Part shown: positions 1-8,123 of the stretch, in pieces
Position numbering within the stretch: the first letter of the stretch is position 1
How the letters are laid out: each line of letters opens with the position of its first letter
Assembly (NCBI GenBank): GCA_016183005.1
Contig: JACPFN010000002.1
Span: forward strand, 101,175 to 142,320
Length of the DNA: 41,146 bases
Source: Candidatus Babelota bacterium
GTDB lineage: Bacteria; Babelota; Babeliae; Babelales; Chromulinivoraceae
Direction: 5' to 3'
Program-made: the position numbers and the translations under genes
Notes under the pieces: generated by a model
Databases searched by the model: none
Told to the model about the DNA's origin: nothing
The model's input: only the letters and a program-made list of their open reading frames with translations

Positions 1-1600
1 TTAATATGGCTATTCTATTTTTTTTTAATTTAACTACACGATATAGTTCAAGTACACGTTCTATCTCAGTGGCTTTTTGCTTTTTTGCTATATTTTCTTT
101 GGCTGTATTATTAAATAATCTTCTTGAGTCAGCAATGTTTGTTTTAATAGATTCTACATTGGCATACTCTTTTTTAATATTTAATAAACTTTTCTTTTTG
201 AGGTACCTTCTAAGAAACATTTTAAAATCATCACTTGAAATTTTATACTCTGCTTTGAATTTTTTTTGTTCTTCCATGAAATTATCTATGGCCAGTTTTA
301 CTTCTGGTTGTAAATAAGAATCATTTTTTTCTATTCTCTCTGCGTTTTTTATAAAATATTGACTAAAAAGATATGCTTGCTTATAGGGATCTCGAGTAAT
401 TAAAAAAATTCCAAAATGATCTATTATATGACCTCCTGCTATTATGGGCGAAATACCCAAAACCTCAATTTTTCTTTTTTCTTTATTTTTTACAGCAGGC
501 TTACTTCTTGAATGAAACATTTCACCTCTGCCAAACAATGCTACTTCTGTTATTAATGGCGATATAAAAAATAAATTAGAGCAATAATTATTTATATATT
601 CATGTTTATCTATATACAAAACATATCCACCATATTTACGTAAATAAATAAAAGCGCATGAACCATGATCCTTCATAAAGCCAGCAAACAATGAATTACC
701 AAATGAAATAGAATAAGGCCAATCTTTTAATGTTGTAGCTAGAATTAATGCGCCTTTGCCAAAAATATTTTTTTCATGAAAGAAACTGCTTCCTCTAAAT
801 AATAATGCTTTATTGTTTTGCAGCGATTTATATTCTATATCTATACTTTTAAGAATAGTGTTTTTTGCGATAGGATCAGAAAAGTCTTCTCTGTAATCTA
901 CTCCAGAGTCCTCTATGATTTGTATATAATCATTTACAATAATCTCTTTATTTTGCTGTATGAAATTATCTACAGATAATATATCGATTTTTTTTAATGC
1001 ATTATTTTTTAATAACATTACTATCAATTTTTGATGTAAGATGAGCACTTTTGAATAAAAATTTAGTAATTTATCGTTATATTTTTTAAATCTATCATTA
1101 ATTTCTTGCTTTACGTATTCTGCCGGGGATATTTTTAAGGATTTAGCCTTATTTTTAACTTGGTTTACATCTTGATCCAATAAATCAAGAACTTCGGCTG
1201 TTGTTATTAAATCTTTCCAACTGCTCTTTGTAAAGTATTCTCCTGATTCTTTGCATTCTAAGAAAACATCTACAAAAAAAAACAGCTCATATAATGTCGT
1301 TGGTATAAAAATTACATCTAAGCTGGGATCTAATAGTTTTAATTTTTTGCTAACGAAATCTCGTTCTGCTCCATTTTTATTAGCAAAAAGTTGGTTCATT
1401 TCAGAATCAGTTAAATTGCTTGTGATGCATGATGGCCATGTATATTTTAAAAGATATTCAAGAATACTTTTTCCATGCTCTTGAATAATTTCATCTGATA
1501 GGGGGCTTATAGATTCATTTTTATCCACCTGAACAACTAACAGGTAGCTTTGTATTGTTATGTGTAAATTTAATAGAATAAAAAGTATAATTTTCTTCAT
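1..1600 (-). CDS. Large exported protein, ADP-ribosyltransferase-like motifs (partial)
   Basis: This reading frame is open from an ATG with a close AAGGAG ribosome site through at least 533 codons and runs off the left edge, so the C-terminus is missing. Residues 1-20 form a signal peptide. The first 260 residues are mostly helical. The middle carries an order of motifs like the R-S-E class of ADP-ribosyltransferases: LLFRGSS (Arg269), PYSISFGNSLFAG (Ser297/Ser299) and, after alternating strands, ITEVALFGRGEMF (Glu352), which resembles the usual E-V-L-L-P-x-G-x-x-F strand. A charged helical region follows. The gene and frame are clear from the sequence; the transferase assignment is inference from motif order only. 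If correct, it would be a candidate secreted effector. An unrelated exported protein with chance motifs is the alternative. Confidence 0.8.
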   Translation of the reverse strand, partial: MKKIILFILLNLHITIQSYLLVVQVDKNESISPLSDEIIQEHGKSILEYLLKYTWPSCITSNLTDSEMNQLFANKNGAERDFVSKKLKLLDPSLDVIFIPTTLYELFFFVDVFLECKESGEYFTKSSWKDLITTAEVLDLLDQDVNQVKNKAKSLKISPAEYVKQEINDRFKKYNDKLLNFYSKVLILHQKLIVMLLKNNALKKIDILSVDNFIQQNKEIIVNDYIQIIEDSGVDYREDFSDPIAKNTILKSIDIEYKSLQNNKALLFRGSSFFHEKNIFGKGALILATTLKDWPYSISFGNSLFAGFMKDHGSCAFIYLRKYGGYVLYIDKHEYINNYCSNLFFISPLITEVALFGRGEMFHSRSKPAVKNKEKRKIEVLGISPIIAGGHIIDHFGIFLITRDPYKQAYLFSQYFIKNAERIEKNDSYLQPEVKLAIDNFMEEQKKFKAEYKISSDDFKMFLRRYLKKKSLLNIKKEYANVESIKTNIADSRRLFNNTAKENIAKKQKATEIERVLELYRVVKLKKNRIAIL

Positions 1601-1855
1601 ATTTCTCCTTTATGGCCTTTTTTATAATCTTTATTTTTAAAAAAATTTCTATGATAAAGATATTGGTTTATTAGCATGATTGTGCATTGGTAAATATTTT
1701 TAACCATTATTGTAATAATAATCGCTATAGTTTTGTAAGTGAAGTAATTTGCTTTTGGGTTTATTTACAAGCAGTGCGATAGTGTAATAATTTAACAATA
1801 AACAGTTGTGATTTTTTTATCTGAATGTTGAAAAATATATGAATTTATTACAGTT

Positions 1856-2692
1856 TTAAAAAATATTATAGCAGTTTTTTGGGGGAAGTTTTTTCTTATG
1901 AAATAATGGAAGAATAACTATATTTTTATTTAAGAAATATTTTTGCATATTTTGATAACAGTGTCCTTTTTGTGTGACTATAAAGGTTTTACAATTTAGT
2001 TGAGTTATGCATTGTTCTGCTATTTTTGTGATTTGAGTGCTTGGTTTATAAAATATTATAGCATCTATTGTTGTAAATCCTGTGTGATAAATAAGTTCAG
2101 GCAGAATAGTATAATCAAGATGAGTAAATATATTTTTTCTAGTACAGAGAGCTCCGTTATCAATTAAATATGTTTTATTTGCAGCATTAAAGGTCCATAA
2201 TGGTAAGGATCCTATCTGTTTTAATTGATTTTTTGAAGTTAATAAATGCTGCGTAAGAATTATAGTCAGCCAGCAAAGAGATAAAAATAAAAAGGTTAAT
2301 TTTGGATTTTTTGTAGTAAATAGATACCAACAAATAATACTTAAACAGATTATAACGCTGATATATATTGTTTTGATCGGAAAACCGATAAGCCATGTAG
2401 GGTGCGAAAATGAGAGTAGATAAAGCCAAATGATTGTTAATTTATTTAATATGATTTCAAAAAAATAGCATGGAATTTTGATAATGATACAGATACTTGC
2501 TAAACAGGAGATCCATAAAAAAAGAATCATAAGTGGTGTAAAAATAAAATTTGCCAGCGGGCTCATTAATGATATCGGAATACCCCATATTATTAATATG
2601 GGTAGTGACATTAAGGAGATAACGAATTGTAATTCTAAAAAAGAGAGTAGGTAATTTTGAATGATTTGTTTAAGACGCTGTAGGTATGACAT
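1856..2692 (-). CDS. ComEC/Rec2-like membrane protein, shortened
   Basis: The protein has 278 residues. Its N-terminal half has several hydrophobic segments, including the pattern ISLMSPLANFIFTPLMIL, which resembles the competence domain of ComEC channels, where PLAN before a hydrophobic helix is typical. The C-terminal 100 residues look like the start of the ComEC metallo-beta-lactamase-like domain: LIDNGALC resembles its first strand and LPELIYHTGFTTIDAII resembles the ComEC pattern vlPyLrxxGixxlDalxlTH. Where ComEC has the TH/HxDHxxG metal motif, this protein has FYKPS and no such cluster. Classic ComEC is about 700 residues, so this is a partial version, either a DNA-uptake remnant or a repurposed protein. 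It lies 8 bases downstream of holB and is probably co-transcribed. The family call is moderately sure; an active channel is doubtful. Confidence 0.6.
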   Translation of the reverse strand: MSYLQRLKQIIQNYLLSFLELQFVISLMSLPILIIWGIPISLMSPLANFIFTPLMILFLWISCLASICIIIKIPCYFFEIILNKLTIIWLYLLSFSHPTWLIGFPIKTIYISVIICLSIICWYLFTTKNPKLTFLFLSLCWLTIILTQHLLTSKNQLKQIGSLPLWTFNAANKTYLIDNGALCTRKNIFTHLDYTILPELIYHTGFTTIDAIIFYKPSTQITKIAEQCITQLNCKTFIVTQKGHCYQNMQKYFLNKNIVILPLFHKKKLPPKNCYNIF

Positions 2693-2700
2693 AAAAATTT

Positions 2701-3456
2701 TTATCGCGTAATGGAGTGAAATTCAATAAAGAGATTTTTCCAAAAAATTTTAGTACTTCCTGGCAAGGGTAATTGATTAAGTTGTTTTTTGAAAATAAGA
2801 AGTAATTTTAAGTAAGTATCTAATTTATTTGAGTCATACTCTTTTGTTAGTAATAATTCTTTAAGTTGATAATGGAAATAACTAAATAATTGATCAATTA
2901 TATCTTTAGAATTTTTAGTATCGATTTCGAACTTATCTATAATTTTTAAAAAGTATAAAGGATTGTCTAATTTCTTATTAATAAAAATATCTATAATCTC
3001 TTGATATTGTGAAATATTATGATCGGAATTAAATTCCTGTTTAAGGCATCGTGATATAATAGTTGGAAGTATAGATTCTGTTCTTGTTGCTAAAAATATG
3101 AAATGATAACCAGTATTTGGTTCTTCGATAGTTTTTAATAATCTATTACTACAAGCTAAAGAGAGTTCTTCTGCTTTGCAAAAAATAAAAAATTTGTGTT
3201 GTTTTGTATCGAGCTTGAATCGTACTTGTTCTAAGATTGTATCGATATCATCAAGATTATAAGAATCTTGCGGATTAATCCAAACGGTTTGATGAAACTG
3301 TTCATTGCTAATTTGTTGGCATATTGTGCATTTAGCACAAGCCTGATTTTTACAAAAAATTTCTTGTAGTATTGTTGTTAGTTTTTGCTTGAGGATATTA
3401 GAATCACCTATCCATAAGTGTGCTGGATGATGAAGTAGAATATTATTTTTTTGCAT
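2701..3456 (-). CDS. holB: DNA polymerase III delta' subunit-like clamp-loader protein
   Basis: The 251-residue protein matches the AAA+ clamp-loader layout. It has a Cys4 zinc module (C35, C40, C43, C46), a conserved stretch NRLLKTIEEP followed by FIFLATRTESILPTIISRC, which is the sensor-1 plus SRC motif of delta'/DnaX, and a helical C-terminal domain. The N-terminal P-loop is absent (WIGDSN in place of GxxGxGK), as is normal for delta', which does not hydrolyse ATP. It would load the sliding clamp as part of the replicase. The start overlaps the end of the upstream small gene by 14 bases and a ComEC-like gene follows closely, suggesting one transcript. The family call is secure; the holB name is used in the broad delta' sense. 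Confidence 0.85.
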   Translation of the reverse strand: MQKNNILLHHPAHLWIGDSNILKQKLTTILQEIFCKNQACAKCTICQQISNEQFHQTVWINPQDSYNLDDIDTILEQVRFKLDTKQHKFFIFCKAEELSLACSNRLLKTIEEPNTGYHFIFLATRTESILPTIISRCLKQEFNSDHNISQYQEIIDIFINKKLDNPLYFLKIIDKFEIDTKNSKDIIDQLFSYFHYQLKELLLTKEYDSNKLDTYLKLLLIFKKQLNQLPLPGSTKIFWKNLFIEFHSITR

Positions 3457-3661
3457 AAAATTTTTCTTGATAATGCTGAATTATTCTTTTAAAGATTGTC
3501 TGACTATAAAAAGTAGAATGTTTTTTTTTAACCCTTAAGCTACCAATTGTCTTAATTGTATATAAAATATTATGGATATTTGATTGGCTTTGATTTTTTA
3601 TGAATGAAAAGCTTAATAATATAGTTAGGGATATGATTATTAATTGTCTTTTTATTTGCAT
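3443..3661 (-). CDS. Small signal-anchored hypothetical protein
   Basis: The product is a 72-residue basic protein with one N-terminal hydrophobic segment (QLIIISLTILLSFSFI) followed by a charged tail rich in Lys, Ser and His. No family is recognised. It sits immediately before holB on the same strand and overlaps its first codons, which argues for a translated leader gene in the same transcript. No strong ribosome site is visible ahead of the ATG, so expression is uncertain. It could be a chance frame, but the membrane-anchor start and the tight coupling with holB favour a real gene. Confidence 0.45.
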   Translation of the reverse strand: MQIKRQLIIISLTILLSFSFIKNQSQSNIHNILYTIKTIGSLRVKKKHSTFYSQTIFKRIIQHYQEKFYAKK

Positions 3662-3750
3662 GTTTTTTGATAAAATTAGTAGTATTAGTTAATGAAAACA
3701 TTTTATCATAAATAAAATATTCTAATATCTTTTTTGTTTAGGAAGGCTTG

Positions 3751-5946
3751 ATGTTATTTTTATTAGTGTTGATTTTTATACAAAGTGGCATTGCTTTTTC
3801 AGCAAGTGACGATAGTTCAAATATCCCTAATAAGAGATCGACAAGGGATGATGCCAACATTTCCGTATTAAAAGCGATAGAAGCCTATATTTATAACATA
3901 GATTTAGCCTCTCAATTACAGAGAATTGAAGGAAATCAAGAGAAATTTACCCAGATGAGGGGATTTGATAATCCAAAAAAATATACTTCTGATGGTGCTA
4001 CAAAAGCAACATCTGCTATGCCTTCTTTGGGAAGAGCGATAAATCGCGAAGCTGTAGCAGCATTTTTTAAAAAGAAGCAGAGTTGGGTTCGCGATAAGAT
4101 GCCTCAGGCAATGATTTATTTTAATGAGCAAATTTTAGCAATGTTAGGTTCTCGGTTGGGTGCTATTTTGATTTCACCAGAAGAAAAACAATTGTTTGAA
4201 ATATATTTATGGAAGGCGTTTTTGGCTTTTTATGAATGCGTCTCTAAGGAGTTATACCCTGAAGTATTGCGTTCTTTAGAATCTGGTCGTAATAACGGTA
4301 ATATTCCTTGTAATGTTAAGATGGAAGAATCTTCGACATATAATGATTGTATTAAAATTACGCTATATGAATGCTTTACTCGTGGATTATTAGATTTCGA
4401 GAAAGATCGTGAGATCGTAAGGCTAACTTCACAGAGTAAGAATTTATTGCAAGACGGAATAAAATATCATATGCAAGAGTATGTTAAGAAAGTGACATTG
4501 AATTATCATGGTAAATACAGGATGAGTTCTCCAGATGATGAAAAATTATCATTATTAGTTGACCAATATTATAGATCCGGCCATAGAAATTATTTGAATG
4601 ATGAAAGTTCTGAAAAGAAATTATATACAAGGGATGTTTTACGTCGTATAACTTATGATATAAATGATATTTGTACTAGGATATCATCAAAAAAAGAATC
4701 AAGTGAATTGCATAATGAAGATAGAGAAAAACTTACTATTGTTTATTACATATATTTATATGAATCTTTTTTAGAAAAAATTTATAAAAATTTTAAAAAA
4801 TTTAATCAAGAGAATTCTGCTAATATATCTGAAGATCAGTTTTTATTAGCAATTTCGACTGGATTTAATTGTTACATTCATAATATTTTTTATATTAATT
4901 TAGGGGAACGGGTTAATTTCTCTAAAGATTTTCAAGATTTTTTAATTTGCCAAGTAGAACAATGGATAAATACTCTTATTGAAAAAACAAGATCTAATAC
5001 GAAAAATAAGATGGTTCCTAAATTTACTATATGTATTGAATCCGATGAAATGAATCAGACTGTTTTTAATGATGCGCAAACTCTATTAGATACAGCAAAA
5101 TCTTCATTACAACAATCTCAGCCACTACAGCAATCTCAACAGGCAAAAGTAGTCCAATTAAAGATTAATGAACTTTTGGCTAATATTTCTAATGCAAGAC
5201 AGAAAGAGGATCAAAGAAATTTGGCTGAACAGTCTCAAGAGCATGATCAACAAATAGAAGATAAGAGGCTTAAATTAGAAAAAGCAAGGCTAAAAAAGGA
5301 GGAAAGGTGTGAGCAGGAAAGGCTTGCACTAGAGGCAAAAGCGCAAGCAGATGCTGATAAAAAAAGACAAAAAGTTGAAAAAGATAGACTTCGAGCTGCA
5401 GCACTTCATGTAATTCGTGCAAATGGGGATAATCAATTAGACATTTTGCGTCAAAAAGGCAAAGAGCTGGAAGATCTTAAAAAAGAAATTGCAAAATTAA
5501 AAACTGAGTATCAGTTTGGTGTGCAGGATTGTGCACAAACAGAGTATCAGAAAGCCGTTATAGAAGCTTTATCTAATGTTCAAAAAAAGATACAAGAGGC
5601 TGAATCTAAAATAGATCAACAAGAAAAAGAATTAAAAAAATTTAAAAAACCTAAGGATGCGTTAGCTAATGGTAAAATCGTTGTTGCATCTGTAGAAGGT
5701 GATATTCAGCAGATAAGAGAGGTATTTGAAAAATTTAAAAAAGAAAGCCTTGAGGTAGTTATTTATTGTACATGTTTAAATGAAAATCCTGCTATTCTTG
5801 GTCCTCAAAAGAGCTGTCCTTATTGCCAAATGCACGAGAATCCCAATTATGATGCTTTAAAGAATTATGAACTTGATTGTATTAAATATAGGGGAATTAA
5901 TCATTTAGCCGCGCCATTTATTCCAAAATTATGTTGTTTGTACTAG
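3751..5946 (+). CDS. Exported coiled-coil protein with C-terminal zinc-finger-like motif
   Basis: I chose the ATG at 3751 because AGGAAGG lies 4-5 bases ahead; a TTG one codon earlier would sit too close. The 731-residue product begins with a signal peptide (LFLLVLIFIQSGIAFSA). Residues about 60-420 are helical without recognised motifs. Residues about 440-650 are a long coiled coil rich in Gln, Glu, Lys and Arg. The last 60 residues hold a Cys/His cluster: C673-x-C675, then C689-P-Y-C692-x2-H695, which resembles half of a RING or a zinc ribbon. The CPYCQ piece resembles the CPLCQ of the secreted GH1-like protein at 23604-25169. The role is unknown; an exported host-interaction factor is inference. 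No enzyme motif is seen. Confidence 0.85.
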   Translation: MLFLLVLIFIQSGIAFSASDDSSNIPNKRSTRDDANISVLKAIEAYIYNIDLASQLQRIEGNQEKFTQMRGFDNPKKYTSDGATKATSAMPSLGRAINREAVAAFFKKKQSWVRDKMPQAMIYFNEQILAMLGSRLGAILISPEEKQLFEIYLWKAFLAFYECVSKELYPEVLRSLESGRNNGNIPCNVKMEESSTYNDCIKITLYECFTRGLLDFEKDREIVRLTSQSKNLLQDGIKYHMQEYVKKVTLNYHGKYRMSSPDDEKLSLLVDQYYRSGHRNYLNDESSEKKLYTRDVLRRITYDINDICTRISSKKESSELHNEDREKLTIVYYIYLYESFLEKIYKNFKKFNQENSANISEDQFLLAISTGFNCYIHNIFYINLGERVNFSKDFQDFLICQVEQWINTLIEKTRSNTKNKMVPKFTICIESDEMNQTVFNDAQTLLDTAKSSLQQSQPLQQSQQAKVVQLKINELLANISNARQKEDQRNLAEQSQEHDQQIEDKRLKLEKARLKKEERCEQERLALEAKAQADADKKRQKVEKDRLRAAALHVIRANGDNQLDILRQKGKELEDLKKEIAKLKTEYQFGVQDCAQTEYQKAVIEALSNVQKKIQEAESKIDQQEKELKKFKKPKDALANGKIVVASVEGDIQQIREVFEKFKKESLEVVIYCTCLNENPAILGPQKSCPYCQMHENPNYDALKNYELDCIKYRGINHLAAPFIPKLCCLY

Positions 5947-6063
5947 ATTTTATCAATATTGGGTTAATAATTTTTTATAGTATAAAGAAATAAAAACTCT
6001 TGATTTTTGTTGTTTGAGTAATGTATCTTTGTTATAAACATATAGTAAAAATGGAGGTATATT

Positions 6064-6222
6064 ATGAGTGACTGGAGACAAAGTGGCATGAGACCGCTTA
6101 TTGATCGCAAAAAAGGATGTCGTTATTGTCCTACTTCAAGTGTCACAAAGAAGATACGAGATACTATTTCTAGAGTAAAACAACATTTTCAAGAAATGTG
6201 GTCAGGACGCAAAAAAGATTAA
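6064..6222 (+). CDS. Small basic protein of 52 residues
   Basis: A short frame starts at ATG with a near-perfect ribosome site, GGAGG, 6 bases ahead. The product is strongly basic, has a CRYC pair in the middle and ends in SGRKKD. There is no signal peptide or membrane segment, unlike its neighbours. No family is recognised; a nucleic-acid-binding or ribosome-associated role would fit the charge but is only inference. The strong ribosome site and intact frame are the reasons for calling it. Confidence 0.65.
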   Translation: MSDWRQSGMRPLIDRKKGCRYCPTSSVTKKIRDTISRVKQHFQEMWSGRKKD

Positions 6223-6308
6223 TCAAATAGGCTAATAGATTGAAAAAATCCTTCTTAATTTGGTAGCATGCTTGGTAAAAGTGGGTTCTAAATTAAGGGG
6301 GATTTCTT

Positions 6309-6845
6309 ATGAAAATTGATTTATCAATACTGACTAAATCTATTTATGGAATTATTTTTTTAGGTATATGTTTATGGGGTTCTATTAGTACTCCAAATAT
6401 ATTGGGAGTAAAAGCTTTAGAAGTTCCTTTGGCACATAAGCTTTTATTATCTTTTATAGAAAATGATACGCCTGGTTGTGAATTTCAAACATTTTATGCT
6501 TCTCAGGGTTCAAGTTCATTTGTATTCCCTCAAAGTACTTTTTATTTTAAGAGTGAAGCGCTCGATTTGAGTACCGGAGATACATTAGTTATTAAATGCA
6601 GTAAGGGCTCATTTTTTCCGGTATTTATAAAATATTGCGGCATCGCAAGTGGTAATGCACCAGAGAATTTTGAAGGGCCATATTATATAACAATGTGGCT
6701 ATCTAACCCTCAAGTTCCAGAAACGTCTAAGGTTCATGTGCGATATGTAAGAAAAAAAGGTGTTAATGGAAAAATCGGTATTAAAATAGGTAGTAAGGGA
6801 GATTATCGCTTTGTTGCTGATCAAAATATACAGTTTTTATCGTAG
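6309..6845 (+). CDS. Exported protein of unknown function
   Basis: This 178-residue protein has an AGGGGGA ribosome site a few bases before its ATG. An N-terminal hydrophobic segment (GIIFLGICLWGSI) acts as signal peptide or anchor. The rest is predicted to be mainly beta strand, with two Cys residues in the second half (IKCSKG, IKYCG) that could form a disulfide. I do not recognise a family. It sits in a same-strand run of exported or small proteins that ends at the terminator near 7290. It may act in the envelope or outside the cell; the sequence does not say more. Confidence 0.75.
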   Translation: MKIDLSILTKSIYGIIFLGICLWGSISTPNILGVKALEVPLAHKLLLSFIENDTPGCEFQTFYASQGSSSFVFPQSTFYFKSEALDLSTGDTLVIKCSKGSFFPVFIKYCGIASGNAPENFEGPYYITMWLSNPQVPETSKVHVRYVRKKGVNGKIGIKIGSKGDYRFVADQNIQFLS

Positions 6846-7014
6846 AAGCTTTGGTAATTTTTTTAAAATTACTAGTTGTTTTGTTGTGTAATTTAGTTTT
6901 TAATTCTTTGCAATATTCAAAAGGTTATCATAAAATAATGCTAATTTTTGAAATTAAATAAGGGCATACAAGAGAGATATTTTTGTAGGTGTTTTTTAAA
7001 ATAAGGGTGTAGCT

Positions 7015-7269
7015 ATGAAAAAGATTTTAAGTGTTTTGGTTGTGATGGTTGGTAGGGTTTTGGCACATGATGAATGTCAAGAATCATTGTCTGCAGTAAG
7101 CTGGAAAGATTCTGTAGTGCAATACTGGAATAATTTATCGTATGCTCATAAAATGATCGCTTATGGAATATTTATTTTAGCTTTACTTATGATTATATAT
7201 CGCTTGGTTGTCTGTAAAGCTGGCAGCTGTGGATGTGGTTGCGGTGGTCGTTGTCAATGTCATAAGTAA
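7015..7269 (+). CDS. Small membrane protein with Cys-rich tail
   Basis: The 84-residue product has a signal-like start (ILSVLVVMVGRVLA), a short soluble loop, a second hydrophobic segment (MIAYGIFILALLMIIYRLVV) and a 17-residue tail with six Cys, one His and many Gly (CKAGSCGCGCGGRCQCH). If the first segment is cleaved, the tail would face the cytoplasm; if it is kept, the tail topology reverses. Such Cys/Gly tails often bind metal or an iron-sulfur cluster, but no family is recognised. It is the last gene of its plus-strand run and is followed at once by a strong bidirectional terminator. Confidence 0.7.
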   Translation: MKKILSVLVVMVGRVLAHDECQESLSAVSWKDSVVQYWNNLSYAHKMIAYGIFILALLMIIYRLVVCKAGSCGCGCGGRCQCHK

Positions 7270-7274
7270 AATAT

Positions 7275-7305
7275 AAAGAACCCCGGTTTTTTGCCGGGGT
7301 TCTTT
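7275..7305. terminator. Bidirectional intrinsic terminator
   Basis: A perfect 12-bp stem (AAAGAACCCCGG pairing with CCGGGGTTCTTT) encloses a 7-base loop. A-rich and T-rich edges on both sides let it work in both directions. It lies between the convergent genes ending at 7269 and 7304 and overlaps the stop codon of the latter. Confidence 0.9.
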
Positions 7306-8029
7306 ACTTCATTAACTCTAAATTTGATTTCAAGAAGTCAAAACAGATTTTACTCCAACTTTCCATATTTTCATATAATTGAGCACATTCATTCATATTT
7401 AAAAGCATGCCATTTTTATGTTCATTTTTAATAGATATTTCTGCCAAATCTCCATTAATAAGCCAAACAATTCCTAAATGAACTTTGCCAACATCAGAAC
7501 TGTCATCATTTAAAAATCCAATCTTTTTGTGTGATAATGTACCTCTATAATTCACTTCTTCGTAAAATTCTCTAAGGGCCCAGTTAAAAATATCCTTTTC
7601 TTTGATGTCATTTTCTTGAATGTGTCCTCCGATTCCAAGACTAAGTTTATTTGCAAGACGTTGTTCTGAAGCATTAGATCTTCTTTGCATGACAAAAAGT
7701 TTTTTGTCAAAAGAGAATATTAGATAAGGAATGATTTGTTTGTATGCAAAATTTGTTTCAGCATGTGGGCGGGGCATAAAGGATATATTGTTTTGAATAG
7801 ATTGAAGGATTGTATCAAAATCGAATGAATTAATTCCTTGCCATGGTTTGACATGAGAAAATAATGATTTTGTTGATACCACTAATATTTCTTCATTGAT
7901 ATGCTGGATATACGGAGATTGATTTTTCTGAATCTGCATATAATCATTACTTTCAGGTAAAAACGTTTGGTATATTACTGCTCTTTTTTCCCATCGTTTT
8001 TTTGATAACCTTACATTAAAGAAATACAT
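7304..8029 (-). CDS. NUDIX (MutT-type) hydrolase
   Basis: The protein contains a NUDIX box: GGH at residues 134-136, then about 17 residues later REFYEEV (153-159), matching the REUxEE core that binds metal and the diphosphate. Before it come KQIIPYLIF and a QRR...EQRLANKLSLGIGGHI stretch, a layout resembling the predicted phosphoesterase subgroup with a 100-residue N-terminal extension. The substrate would be a nucleoside diphosphate linked to another group, but which one cannot be told. I prefer the ATG at 8029; a TTG four codons upstream is possible and neither has a clear ribosome site. It is divergent from leuS and ends in the shared terminator. Confidence 0.85.
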   Translation of the reverse strand: MYFFNVRLSKKRWEKRAVIYQTFLPESNDYMQIQKNQSPYIQHINEEILVVSTKSLFSHVKPWQGINSFDFDTILQSIQNNISFMPRPHAETNFAYKQIIPYLIFSFDKKLFVMQRRSNASEQRLANKLSLGIGGHIQENDIKEKDIFNWALREFYEEVNYRGTLSHKKIGFLNDDSSDVGKVHLGIVWLINGDLAEISIKNEHKNGMLLNMNECAQLYENMESWSKICFDFLKSNLELMK

Positions 8030-8046
8030 AAAAAAAATCAATCTTT

Positions 8047-8075
8047 TTTACAGTGAGTTTAATCTCATGTATACT
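8047..8075 (+). promoter_or_regulatory. Sigma-70-type promoter for leuS
   Basis: TTTACA and TATACT are separated by exactly 17 bases and end about 48 bases before the leuS start codon. Each hexamer is one mismatch from consensus. No T-box or other leader structure is apparent in the short space that follows. Confidence 0.55.
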
Positions 8076-8123
8076 GCAAAAGTATCAGAAAATGTTTCTC
8101 CTTAAGCAAAAAGGTCATTTTAG

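Noticed and set aside
6-317. Plus-strand 103-codon frame at the left edge
   Set aside because: It is the complement of a longer minus-strand exported protein with ribosome site and signal peptide; the plus frame is Phe/Ser/Leu-rich shadow sequence.
7304-8041. TTG start for the NUDIX gene
   Set aside because: An ATG four codons later is preferred; neither start has a clear ribosome site, and the extra residues are only a poly-Phe/Ile extension.
8053-8123. T-box or attenuator leader ahead of leuS
   Set aside because: The space from promoter to start codon is too short and lacks the T-box sequence and a terminator hairpin.
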